Shown: piece by piece, positions 52,277 to 63,012 of the stretch
Layout of the letters: each line of letters opens with the position of its first letter
Position numbering within the stretch: position 1 is the first letter of the stretch
Assembly: GCA_009760855.2 (NCBI GenBank)
Contig: WPIO01000066.1
Span: forward strand, 1 to 64,000
Reading direction: 5' to 3'
DNA from: Cristatella mucedo
Taxonomy: Eukaryota > Bryozoa > Phylactolaemata > Cristatellidae
Length of the DNA: 64,000 nucleotides
Translations under genes and position numbers: made by a program
The notes under the pieces: model-generated
Told to the model about the DNA's origin: nothing
Databases searched by the model: none
The model's input: only the letters and a program-made list of their open reading frames with translations

Positions 52277-52435
52277 GCCGAACGTACTCCAGCCAGACGA
52301 ATAGATGTACTCTTCAGTCAACTGTGTAAAAAGAAGCTAAAGGACAGTAGCATCATTGTTGCTGCTTTTAAGAAGAGTGAAGCTAAAGAGCTTGCAAATG
52401 AGATCGAACAGAGAGTAGCTAAGCTAGCTAAGTAG
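52277..52435 (+). CDS. host gene, last exon (CARD-like domain, second part)
   Basis: It starts after tttcgtag in phase 0 and stays open for 52 codons to TAG at 52,433-52,435. AERTPARRIDVLFSQLCKKK is followed by LKDSSIIVAAFKKSEAKELA and EIEQRVAKLAK. The R..D.L...L pattern and final helix fit helices 4-6 of a CARD. Together with the previous exon it gives about 100 residues, the usual CARD length, at the C-terminus of the protein. Confidence 0.6.
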   Translation, partial: AERTPARRIDVLFSQLCKKKLKDSSIIVAAFKKSEAKELANEIEQRVAKLAK

Positions 52436-52439
52436 CTAA

Positions 52440-53360
52440 GCTCAGGTAAGTCTCCTGCGAGTAAGTCGGAATGAGTTTCTAACGACTGATGTCGGGTGAT
52501 GGTTCAGTGATTGAGCACTCATGAGTGTCAAGTAAGCTAGCCCGGATGATTTTAGTTCGAGGGATTTCCCTTTTTTCCAATCGTTGAGCCTGAGTGAGTC
52601 TCCAGTGACTTAGCCAGTGTGATTAGAGGGGGTATTTGCAGTGAGTCTCTAATGATTGAGCCGGCATGAATCACAAGTGAATAAGGCTTGTAAAGGCTGT
52701 AAAGAATAGCCTGTAAAGTATCTAAAGAGAGTCATGGTCTCTGGGGGGGCTACACGAATGCACTTTCTTAATAATATGACTCTTATCGTCTAAAACCAAT
52801 GCGAAATTTAGTAGCTCCTCAGATCTGTCGCCTTTAATTTAGCTGTGAAATTACTTGACATTTTTCCACGTTTCACCTGCTCCTCATCCATTATTGAATC
52901 GCTTTCAAAAACATGCCTGGCAGGTTGATTGCCCTGCAGGTTGATTCCTTTACTAGCATCAGCCTATTGATATTATCTTCTATTGTTTTCATTATAATCT
53001 CGAACTGGCTGTCTGTCTTTTAGTCACCTTACCGTTCTTCAAATACGTTTCGTGGTCCACAGCCTACTATTTGTGTCAGAAGCCACTACGAACATTTACA
53101 TTTTGCATAAGCTAAGTTCAAACTGAAGCATAAATTACTAAGCCATTAAAATTTTCAGACACCAGGATTTTCATATTCCTTTGCCAACCTGAATTTATCA
53201 CTTGCAAATCCCTTTGCTTTACGGGCTATTCTGTTATTGAGTCGCTGGATTTTATCGAGAAAGTAAAGTAATCCTTGCCTAGTCTGCTAGTGCTATGGCT
53301 TGCTTTACAAACTTGTGTTATCAAAGACTGTTGCCACAGCTTTGTTATGTAAACTGCTTC
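52440..53360. other. unassigned host sequence
   Basis: Probably 3' untranslated region and intergenic sequence. Loose reiterations of gtgagtctcyartgayt-like sequence occur between 52,440 and 52,690. No gene supported. Confidence 0.35.
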
Positions 53361-53424
53361 CACAGCTCGCCCTCACGTCCGATCCCTATCTAGGATTAGG
53401 AACTGTTTCTGTAATGTATCCCCG

Positions 53425-54075
53425 TCTGTAACTCAACAAAGACTACGTGGGTGTTATGACGGAGTTTTGTATAAGTCACTCACAGCCTAAGTGTCTTTCT
53501 GTATGCATTCGGTAGCCAGCAGACTTCGTCTCACGCAACAAAGAGAAAGTGGGAAGCATAGCAGAGTCAGGAGAGCAGTTGAGGTAGTAAGTGGCATGGA
53601 AGTAGAAGCTCAGGACTGCTGAAAAGGATGAGCCATCGTGGGCATGAGAAGAGTATTTGTCGTCGCATAAAAACTGTGGAAGTGAGTTCCTCAGTCAATT
53701 ACCCAGAGCTACAGCTTTTGTCGAAAAAGTCTTTACGCAGAGGAGTTGAGCAGCTACTTTCTTGACCATATAGAGCTGAGAGCATGAGGAGGCTGAAACT
53801 GGTTCGGCAGTTCAGCTAGGTTTGGAGGAGCCAAGCCTTGGCAGGCCTTGCGGTTTGGCATAAGAATTTTGCTCTGCATTCGTTGATCAACCGGCAGCCA
53901 TCCTAGCTCTTTCAGCAAAAGAGGCATGTGGTTAAACCTCGGGGACTTGGAAATTCGCCTTGCAGCCGTATTCACAGCTAATTGTTGTGGCCTAGTTGCT
54001 TTTTTGGTAGCCCGGCCAAAGCAGGAGTACAACAACCAAGCCGAGACAGAACTAATGAGCTAGTTCTTCACAGTG
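53425..54075 (-). mobile_element. LINE-B 3' fragment
   Basis: The minus strand encodes degraded LINE-B RT C-terminus (LLKELGWLPVDQRMQSKI, NLAELPNQFQP) and the 3' untranslated region (acacccacgtagtc, cttaggctgtgagt on the minus strand). It is head-to-head with the next copy. Confidence 0.75.
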
Positions 54076-54084
54076 ACCTGCAAA

Positions 54085-54750
54085 AATTTAACTAGCTCCT
54101 TATCCTTATCCTCCGTCTCGGCTGGATTATTGTAAATCTTTTTTGATTGGGATACCGAAACAAAACTAGGTTGCTGCAGCTGGCTATGAGTATGGCTGCA
54201 AATACAGACGTTTGACCATGTGTTTCCTTTGCTTAAATAGCTCGCATAGCTGCCGGTCGATCAGGTGATACTGAGCAAAGTTCTTACGCTGACACACACG
54301 CTTCCCCCCCCCCAAGGTCCTTCTCTATACCTAGCTGAACTGCTGCACCAGTTTCAGCCTCCTCGTGCTCTCAGCTCTGTATGGTCAAGAAATTAGCTTC
54401 TCAGTTCCTCTGCTTAAAGATCTTTGGCAGCAGAAGCTTTAGCTCTGCAGGTTGTGGAACTCATTTCTACGACAAATACTCTTCTGACAACTACTCTTCT
54501 GCTTCCGACTGTGGCTCATCCTTTCCAGTGGTCCTGAGCTGCTACTTCTATGTTTCTCACTACCTCAACTGATGTCCTGACTGTCATATGCTTCCCACTT
54601 TCTCTGTGTTGTATGAAATGAAATCTGTTGGCTTCCGAATGCCTACGGAAAGCAGCTTAGGTTGTGAGTGGGCTACACAAAACTCTCCTGCATAAAACCC
54701 ACGTGGTCTTTGTGGCTTTGTGGAGTGACAGACAGAGATATAACATAACG
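54085..54750 (+). mobile_element. LINE-B 3' fragment, inverted relative to the previous one
   Basis: Plus strand: ctagctccttatcc, ggctggattattgtaaatct, tacctagctgaactgctgca, gaagctttagctctgcaggt, then the 3' end ggagtgacagacagagatat. Frames are broken. With 53,425-54,075 it forms a ~650-bp inverted arrangement. Confidence 0.75.
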
Positions 54751-54911
54751 TTAAGCAACTACCACAATTGTTAAGAATTTAGGTTACCATGTTTCTCTTG
54801 CAGTTCAAAGCTCTCGGTAACTGATTCAGTAATTTTTTAGTAAGGTTAAAAAGCCCTCATAATATAATGCAAATTAATCTTACAAATCTATTAATGATAT
54901 AGGAAGTATGT

Positions 54912-56460
54912 TTAATAATAATAATAATAATAATAATAACAATGTACTTGATAAAGCGCCCTCAGAGAACTTAATCGCTTTCTAGGCGCTTTATATTTGC
55001 TGCAAAGGGAAATGCAATTAAATGGTAAGTAAAATCATGCTTGAAAAACAAACAAAATGAATAACATGGTTAGGGGTGACATGCACTGGGTCAGCATGCA
55101 AATGTGGTTAGTGGCAGCATGCACAGTGTCAGCACGCATAAGCACGTGAAGGACGAATCACATGGACCCACTAAATGCTGTCCTAAATAGGTGTGTTATT
55201 AAGTTCCTTTTGAATGTGGTCAGGTCAGTGGATGTTCTGACGCAGGTCGGGAGGGAGTTCCAGGCTTTGGGAGCATACGAGCTAAATGCACGGTCTCCAA
55301 AGGATTTAAGGTTTGTACGAGGTATCTCTAGACTGTTGGATTCCGAGAAGCGAGTGGTACGATGCTTGGCCTGATGGGGTAGTATATCGGAGAGATAGGC
55401 TGGAGCCATAGAATGAAGAGACCTAAAAGTGAGCGACAAAACCTTGAAGTCAATCCGTTGCCTCACTGGTAGCCAGTGCAGGTCGGCGAGAAGTGGAGTA
55501 ATGTGGCAACTGCGACGCTCACGACAGACAAGCCTGGCTGCCGAGTTTTGCACCAGCTGCAATCGCCTGATCGCACATGCTGGTAGGCCAGTAAGCAGTG
55601 AGTTGCAGAAGTCGAAACGAGTTGTCACGAATGCATGGACCAACTTGGACGTGGTAACCTTATCTAAACAAGCCCGAATTTTAGCAATGTTATGAAGCTG
55701 AAAATAGGCAGATTTGACTGTGGAGCTGATATGGTCGTCTAACGAGAGGTCGCTTTGGAATATGACATTTAGATTTCAAGCTGATTCGACAGTACATATG
55801 CTGGCAGAGCCAATTTTCAGAGTCAGCCTTTTCAATCTCTGAATCACACTGGGTTTGCCCATAACTAGTGTTTTGTCATCGTTTAGTTTTAGAAAATTTT
55901 CTGCTATCCATGTTTGGATGTCATCAATGCATGCAGTAAGTGAGTTTAGAGAATTTGAGGTGCTCGAAGGCTGGGGGGGATCAAAGCAAAGGTACAACTG
56001 AGTGTCATCCGCATAGAAGTGAAAGCCTAGATTGTGCTTGGCAATCACATCAGCAAGAGGCAGAGTATAAACCGTGAAAAGAACCGGACCTAGCACTGAG
56101 CCCTGAGGTACTCCATATTTCAGAGGTACTTCAGATGATCTTTGTCCATTCACGTCAATACTCTGCAGTCTCCCACTGAGATAGGACCTGAACCACTGCA
56201 GAGCAGTGCCAGTCATGGCCAGGCGAGATGTGAGGCGCTCTAGAAGAACTTTGTGATCGATTGTGTCAAAAGCTGCCGATAGATCGAGCCAAACAAGCAG
56301 AGACACTCTACCCATGTCTGCATTCCTAAGTAGGTCGTTGCATACCCTAAGCAATGCTGACTCTGTGGAGTGATTAGCTCTAAAGCCAGACTGGAACTTA
56401 CTAGCAAGGTGTGAGGTTTCGATATATGAGTTTGTTATGTTTGTTATGTTTGGCATCAGT
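54912..56460 (-). mobile_element. LINE-A copy, longest 3' part in the window
   Basis: Minus strand, in order: RT fingers and palm in one ORF (56,456-55,776; LASKFQSGFRANHSTESALL, LVWLDLSAAFDTIDHKVLLE, GVPQGSVLGPVLFTVYTLPL, HFYADDTQLYL, ENFLKLNDDKT), a break near 55,770, then the C-terminal ORF (55,643-55,158; VTTRFDFCNSLLTGLPACAI, SFGDRAFSSYAPKAWNSLPT). 3' untranslated region, hairpin and (AAT)n end at 54,912. L2/CR1 clade. The element is 5'-truncated at about 56,460 and the endonuclease is absent. Confidence 0.9.
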
Positions 56461-56469
56461 CCATAGCAT

Positions 56470-58190
56470 AGACTGTCAATTTTTGGAACTCTCCTATTAA
56501 ATTGCGAATAATTTATTCATTTATCCTTACAACCTGCAATGGCTATCGCAAAATGCGAGACTTTTCAGCTCTGTCAATATTCGGCTCCGCTCAAAATGTT
56601 ATTGAATTTAAGTCACTGTTTACCATTTTCTGACCCTGTACATGTTCTCCGAAAATGGAAGCCTAGCTATTGCCGATGTATCGACTTTTTTCAGGAGAAG
56701 GCCGGAAAGAAGTAGTGAGGATTATTTGATCAAGGACCTCTAAAGTACTTTGAGGAATGACTGCATGCTGTGCAATCAACCGTTTCAACAGCCAGTTATA
56801 GAAGCTATTTTTTTTAAATCACCAGATCTGTCTCAGCTTTCTTCTTTCAATAAAGTCTGAGCACCAACGTAGCACGAATATTATATCGCCTTGACTTCTA
56901 TTCGTGACCAGCTGAAGGCAGTCATGAGCTACATTTAACAGATGCATTTATGATGCTCCGAACCAAGCATTAGTATTGTAATGTAAATTTCCTCAATAAG
57001 TAACTCCAACAAGCTACAACGAATAAATGCTATGCAGGAGCTTCCTAGTGCCACTCACAGTTTAGCACCTTTCGGTACTTACATGGTAAACTAAAGATTT
57101 CATCTCAAACAACTAGCATAAGATATTACGAATAGCCGAGTAACGAGAGGCACGGTCTCCAAAGGATTTAAAGTTTGCACGAGGTATAGACGAAATAATC
57201 AGATTCAAAAGAGGGGGCATATCTGCATGCTGCTTAGCCTGGTGAGGGAGTAGATCTCATAGGTAGCCAAAGAATGAAGAGACATATCGGTGCGTTGTTT
57301 GATCGTCATTAACATTCCAATGGATAAGTCGGTTTTGTTTTAATGCCAAAATGGAATTGCAGTGATCTAACCACCTATATTTTGATCACAAGAATCATCT
57401 GTTGGAAGAGCAGTCATCTAGTCTAGCCGAACTTTTTGGAGTGTCAAATGAGTGGCAATTAAGTTTCGTCCTCATTTAGCATTAGGACTATTGAGGGCAT
57501 GCACTCAGAACCCGTGGGATGAATAAATAAATGGGTGCTAAATAAATTACGTAGTCATGCAGAGCTTAAGGATGAAGCAAAATCTTCTGCTGAGCTTCCA
57601 CGAGTTGCAATGGCAAACCTCACCGAAATGAAGCAATTTTAGAAAGAGCATTCCCCTAACCCAAAGCGAAATATGAATATAGTATGCTCATGCACCGGAC
57701 TGTTTGAAGCGGCCAAGTTACTGGCGCCCGAGCAGCATTTTAAAGTATTAGCCTTAATAGCAACAATAAAACGAGAATATTATTGATTTTTGCATAGAGC
57801 ATACTAAGAGAACTTAATTTCTATACCCTCGCTCTAAAATTCATTGCATTAGAACGAGTCCAGCAACCAATGCTTTGTAGTATGCAAGGAATCAACTAGC
57901 ACATATGAGGAGAAAGGAGATCCAATAGGTAACCTTGTGCTAGCGAATAAAGTGATGTGTAAGCCAAGCTAAGAGTTTTGAGATCTACACTAGTGGCATT
58001 GAGTTTTGTCACACCCACTCCAACTAAGGCTGCCTGGTCGACTATTGCTGCGGGCAGTTTAAAAGACCTCAAGGAGCGTACAAACGGATGAAATAGATGC
58101 TTAAGTAAATAAAACAGTCCGACGAACAACACGACAGCCGCAGCATGGGTAGTAGAGAGACTAAATCTAGTAGGGTGAGGCCCCTTCCCG
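56470..58190. other. mostly unassigned host sequence
   Basis: Contains a LINE-A scrap at about 57,150-57,310 (gcacggtctccaaaggattt on the plus strand, element on the minus) and a tail-like remnant at 57,795-57,830. No gene supported. Confidence 0.4.
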
Positions 58191-58960
58191 ACTAGCACGA
58201 CTTCTACTTTTCGGGCAGGCATGGGCTCGACGAGTTTCAGAATTACGTCGGATGGTATAGCATGCCAGATCGCTTGCGATTCGTCCCATAATTCGGCCGG
58301 CGATCTTATGCTAGCGTCTAGAGCTCTCAGCCGACGCTAAACCTCGCCCCACAGATGTTCAGTGTTTTTAAGATCCCGGCTCTGACTCGCCTATGTATCT
58401 GTATCTCCGTCTGTAACTCCACTAAGTTATAAAGACTGTGTGGGTGTTACGCAGGAGAGTTTTGTATAGCGCACTCACAGCCTAAGCGGCTTTCGGCACG
58501 AACTCGGTAGCCAACAGACTTCGTCTCACGCAACAAAGAGAAAGTGGGTAGCATAACCGAGTCAGGAGAGCAGTCGAGGTAGTGAGTAGCATGAAAGTAT
58601 CAGCTCAGGACCGCTGAAAAGGATGAGCCATAGTCGGCAGTAGGAGAGTAGTTGTCGTTGCGTTACAATTGTGGAAGCGAGTTCCACAGCCTAGGACCTG
58701 CAGAGCTAAAGCTTCTGTCGCCAACGGTCTTTAAGCGGAGGAATGAGACAGCTAATTTATTGACTATACAAGACCTGAGGGCGCGAAACAGGCCGAAACT
58801 GGTGCAGCAGTTCAGCTACAGCAAGAGTGTGAAGTAAGGGGACCTGTCGAGAAACTGCAGCACAACTTGGACTGTATATTTTGGATCGGTGTCCTGTTGA
58901 TATATAAAATTAGTGCCTAGCAGTCGCAATGCACTGGGCACAGAAATGTCGGCAGGCAGC
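58190..58960 (-). pseudogene. Tc1/mariner-type transposase C-terminal half, split by LINE-B
   Basis: On the minus strand the segment near 58,930-58,840 encodes FIYQQDTDPKYTVQVVLQFL, the second-Asp block of Tc1-family DDE transposases. After the LINE-B insertion, 58,375-58,190 encodes SRDLKNTEHLWGEV then, past an in-frame stop, RRLRALDASIRSPAELWDES and AIWHAIPSDVILKLVEPMPA, the usual C-terminus. Broken by the insertion and the stop. Confidence 0.75.
58380..58825 (-). mobile_element. LINE-B 3' fragment inside the Tc1 remnant
   Basis: Starts with the LINE-B 3' end (gtatctgtatctccgtctgt on plus), then acacagtctttata..., the 3' untranslated region and the last RT codons (ctggtgcagcagttcagcta). 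5'-truncated. Confidence 0.8.
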
Positions 58961-58964
58961 CATT

Positions 58965-59885
58965 TTTATTCATTGCGCCCTCAATGCAGGAAAGAGCTCC
59001 AAAACCGCCTGCTGCTGCGAAGCCTCCTCATCCTCACTGATTCGCCGGCCGGAGCTTCACAGTATGTTGCAAGCAGACACTTGCATGTGTTTCGTCACTC
59101 CTGTGTCGAACCGGAGGATCGACGTTTGCAGCTGCCATACACGGTGTACTTTTTGTAGGGCGCTCGAGGCGCGAGATGGCAGCACGGCAAAGATGAACGT
59201 TGCCCCCACAAGCTAGTCGATCGATTGAGGACGACAGCTGCATTGTATCGTATGAACGCAAATGCGAAGCGAGCGAGGGTACATATGGATGTTGAAGCCG
59301 TCACGGAAGCAGCTCCGGAACGCCAGATGAGAAGAGAAGAGAAAGTGAGCGAGAGGGAGAGAGAGCGAGTGGATGGCTAGCGTACAGGCCGACGCATAGG
59401 CAGACAGTTCTTGCTGCAGGACTAGCGAGTCACGTGACCGCAACTGATCCGTTGCAATGACATCCAGCTTAGTCAGCCGATACTGTTCATAATGTCCGAT
59501 AATATCCAAATGCAGCGCCTAGCGATGTGGTCCTCAGCACGCCGTTTGGCCGGGCGGAGTCGTGTGAGTGAGTCCGGCTGGGGGCAAAACGACATTGTCG
59601 GCGTGACCACGCCCACATACTTTCGTCGGTAGAGTATACCCGCGTCTTATCTTCAGTAGCTCAGCGTCTGTGCTGCCACGCCCATAGACGACGTGCTTCT
59701 TTCTGGGCTTTCGTCAGTAGCGGAGCTTTCTTTGCCACCCTAAAGCTATAAGCCCTTGTTCGTTAAGCCTTCGCCTCAGCCGTCAGCTCACTGAGGATCT
59801 TGCCGGCGGTAAGCTCAGTGGCTTTCAGGCACTCGCTTTTAGGAGCCGACCATCCCTCCTAGTACAAACCCGAGGACGCCCAGAC
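58965..59885. other. unassigned sequence, possibly within the Tc1 remnant
   Basis: Overlapping short frames on both strands without motif. If the helix-turn-helix at 59,890 belongs to the same Tc1 copy, this is a heavily rearranged transposon interior. Confidence 0.3.
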
Positions 59886-59889
59886 GCAG

Positions 59890-60015
59890 GCTAGTTCTCC
59901 ATCGTCCCTATCATACACTTTCCGAATGTTATATCGGACAGCTTTTTCGCTTATTCCCACCTTCACAGCGATCTCTTGGTTGCTAACCTTCTGAATGGTA
60001 AGACTATAGGTGACC
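59890..60015 (-). pseudogene. transposase helix-turn-helix remnant (Tc1-like)
   Basis: The minus strand encodes VSNQEIAVKVGISEKAVRYN IRKVYD, a helix-turn-helix of the type at the N-terminus of Tc1/mariner transposases. It lies upstream of the C-terminal remnant at 58,190-58,960 on the same strand, consistent with one decayed element. Confidence 0.5.
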
Positions 60016-60082
60016 CTTAACAAAAGGTGCAACCGCAATGCATATTTTCTCCACTTGCAGACGTTTCTGTCATTACTATCGT

Positions 60083-60236
60083 GAGCTGGTTTGGTCTAGT
60101 GGTTAAGGTGCTCGCCCCGACCAAGGTCTGACTGAGATCGTGGGCTCGAGCCCCGAGGCATATGTGAAGCGCCTGAATAGAGATTAAGTTCTCTTGGGGC
60201 GCTATATAAATGAATTTTATTTATTTATTTATTTTA
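60083..60236 (+). mobile_element. SINE-II copy
   Basis: gagctggtttggtctagtgg ttaaggtgctcgcc (A-box region), gtgggctcgagccccga (B box), hairpin gaagcgcctgaatagagatt aagttctcttggggcgctat, then (TTTA)n. Complete-looking. Confidence 0.85.
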
Positions 60237-60337
60237 TCGTGCCAATGGGTGAGCGTAGCAATACTTCCCACCTGGCCACCGAAATCCGGAACCGCAACCT
60301 ATCATCGGTATTGGAGTTATCCGGTAGCGAAAGAGGG

Positions 60338-60462
60338 TAAAATAAATATAATTCATTTATATAGCGCCCCAAGAGAACTTAATCTCTATTCAGGCGCTTC
60401 ACACACGCCTCGGGGCTCGAGCCCATGACCTCAGTCAGACCTTGGTCGGGGCGAGAACCATA
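60338..60462 (-). mobile_element. SINE-II copy, inverted
   Basis: Near-perfect inverted copy of the 60,083 element: hairpin gcgccccaagagaacttaat ctctattcaggcgcttc, B box tcggggctcgagcccatgac, and ccttggtcggggcgag. About 100 bp separates the pair. Confidence 0.85.
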
Positions 60463-60694
60463 ACTGGTATCAATGGATACGCCTACTTCTGGGTTTCCCA
60501 GGTTCATCACTTAGAAGTCCTCCTATGCAAAAAGTTACAAACCAAAACACTACTTCTAGATAGCCAAGGAATTAAAACATATTCGTCAGTATTTACTATC
60601 AATTTACAGTAGCTCCAGCATTTATCGGCTGAGATACATTGAACCTACTTTCAGCAGGCCAAATGCATCAAAACGTATGGACGCTGGTGTATTT

Positions 60695-60780
60695 AATAAC
60701 AATAAAAATAATAATACATTTGATATAGCTCCTTCACAGAATTCGATCTCTTTCTGGACATTTTACATTTTTTAAAGGGA
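60695..60780 (-). mobile_element. diverged LINE-A tail
   Basis: aataacaataaaaataataa tacatttgatatagctcc, agaattcgatctctttctgg and acattttacatt, recognisable as the LINE-A stem-loop region on the minus strand. Confidence 0.6.
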
Positions 60781-60974
60781 GCAAGTGAAGCTCGGAGGGA
60801 AATGGAGTGATGTTGCTGGCGTGCCGAGTCCCCATAATGTGACTGCTACGTCATTGACAGCAGATTCCTTAGAGTGGCATACCCTAGAAGCAGAGGAGCG
60901 TTGACTTGTGAATTTTTTTTTTATAAATTTCCCGTAATAATTGCATATTACTAACACTCTGCTGTGAGTTACTT

Positions 60975-61095
60975 TGCCACTGCTGCAAGGGGGTAAGGTA
61001 CTTGCCATTAACGACCAGGGTCGTGTGCTCCAGCCCTATGGTGTAAGTGAAGCACTTGGATAGAAACTAAATTCTCGGAGGGCTCTATAAAAATG
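60975..61095 (+). mobile_element. diverged SINE-II
   Basis: gggggtaaggtacttgcc, gggtcgtgtgctccagccct and tail gaagcacttggatagaaact aaattctcggagggctctat match SINE-II with many changes. Confidence 0.6.
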
Positions 61096-61109
61096 AAGAA
61101 CCTGGACGT

Positions 61110-61700
61110 TAAGGCGTACGTTGCGTAAGAATTGTGAAAGTGAGTTCCGCAGTCTTGAGTCTGAAGAGCAAAGCTTCCGTGTCATTCATACGCTCCACAC
61201 GCATTATAAATGTAGGTTTCAGCCAAGATCTAAAGATCTGAAAACTTGATGCTCTAGAAGCATGCATTGCTATTATGTAGATATAACTGACCTCTTAATT
61301 ACGGGTGAAACTAGCAATACTCAAAAATTGAAGCACCTAACCTTAACTTTTGGCGAGGCGGGCAAACCTCTGGATAAAAGCATCAACCTTAGCCCGACTG
61401 GCTTTCGGTGCTCATACCTCGATGCCGACTTCCTCTCACACATAAAAGAAAAAGTAAGAACCAATACAGAGTTTGGATGGCTGCCGAGATTGTGAGAAGC
61501 ATGGAAGTAGTAGCTCATGTAGGATGGAGAAGAAGTGCAAAGATTGTCGACTGAAATCGTTTCGTGGGGTTTGCTAAAGTCGGTTCGGCAGTCTAGAATA
61601 TGTCATGAAAAAAAGCTTCTGTACTTGAAACCCCTTCCTCGAAAGAATGATCAATTTATTGTCTTAAGAAAAAGACTTGGTAGCTAAAAATGATGCTGCT
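61110..61700 (-). mobile_element. LINE-B fragments
   Basis: 61,110-61,200 matches the LINE-B region around tgtggaagtgagttccacag (minus), and 61,350-61,520 encodes a diverged LINE-B C-terminus on the minus strand (SYYFHASHNLGSHPNSVLVL). Strongly decayed. Confidence 0.5.
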
Positions 61701-61709
61701 TTTTGCTAG

Positions 61710-62570
61710 ACATGAAGATTTATAAGATATTTTTGTTTCTTGTAAGGCACTACCAATACTTTTTACCCAAGACAGTCTTGAGATTGCATTCTGATTATTT
61801 ACTCGTAGGAAACCCATTAGACGTGTGCTGTTTTAATTGTTTACGAGTTTCAAAATTTTTAGTCCGGAAATTGAAAATTTTCCTTTCTCTTTTAAGTTAT
61901 TTCTAGTTAAAAAAATTAAAAGATGTCTCGAGAAAAATCACATCAGCTATTTCTAAGCTCAAAAGGTGAAAACTGATGGAAAGCTCGATATTTTCTAATT
62001 ACAGGCCGCATAGTTTAGCTTCAAGTAAAATTTAAGGCCTCAGTGACATAACTTTATTTCTGCTAAGAGCGCTGTGTTTGACGCCTAATCTAGTCCGGAC
62101 GTGGACGCCGCACATCAAGTTTGTAGCATTTAGTGTCGGAAGTGTTGGGTAATTGCTGGGAACCCTTAGCAGTCGCCTTGTGCAAGTCTCAATGCTTGTA
62201 ACTTTATTGGTGAAACTACAGACAAACACATGAATTTTTAAATTGAACTGATTACGCTATGTACAACCCACAATATCATTGCCATAGAGCTGCGGTGGCA
62301 AACTACTTTACTGAGCTTCAAATGACTGACAAATCGTGTGCTAAGCTTTTGAAAATTTCTGAGCTAAATGTCAATTAGGCTATTTTGTAACTGAAACCGA
62401 GGGGCTGGCTGGTTACCCCCGCCTGCCCCCTAGCACCACCCCCTAGCTCCGGCTGCGCTGGCCCGCATGGGCACGACGAGCGGCAGTTTGATTAAGCCTC
62501 TTTTTAATACTATCTCATGCGCCAACACTAACAGGGGAACTAAGCAGAACTACCGGGGGTCCTAGGTTTA
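61710..62570. other. unassigned host sequence
   Basis: AT-rich then (62,400-62,470) C-rich sequence with runs of CCCCC. No gene supported. Confidence 0.35.
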
Positions 62571-62577
62571 TCGGATT

Positions 62578-63012
62578 AGGTCCCTTCATTCTATGGCTCC
62601 AGCCTATCTTTCCGATATACTACCCCATCAGGCCAAGCATCGTACCACCCGCTTTTCGGAATCCAACAGTCTAGAAATACCTCGTTCAAACCTTAAATCC
62701 TTCGGAGACCATGCATTTAGTTCATATGCTCCCAAAGCCTGGAACTCTCTCCCGACCTGGATCAGAACATCCCCTGACTTGACCACATTTAAAAGGAACC
62801 TAAAAACACACCTACTTAGGACAGCATTTAATGGGTCCCTGTGATTCGTCTTTGATGTGCTTATGCATGCTGACACTGTGCATGCTGCCACTAACCACAT
62901 TTGCATGCTGACCCTGTGCATGTTATCCCTAACCATACTATTCATTTCGTTTGTTTTTCAAGCATGATTTTACTTACCATTCAATTGCATTTCACTTTAC
63001 AGCCAATGTAAA
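62578..63012 (+). mobile_element. LINE-A 3' fragment lacking the terminal hairpin
   Basis: It begins at taggtcccttcattctatgg and includes the last 83 RT codons (MAPAYLSDILPHQAKHRTTR) and the 3' untranslated region, ending abruptly at tgtaaagcg, i.e. inside the stem-loop. The tail has been removed or overwritten. Confidence 0.85.
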
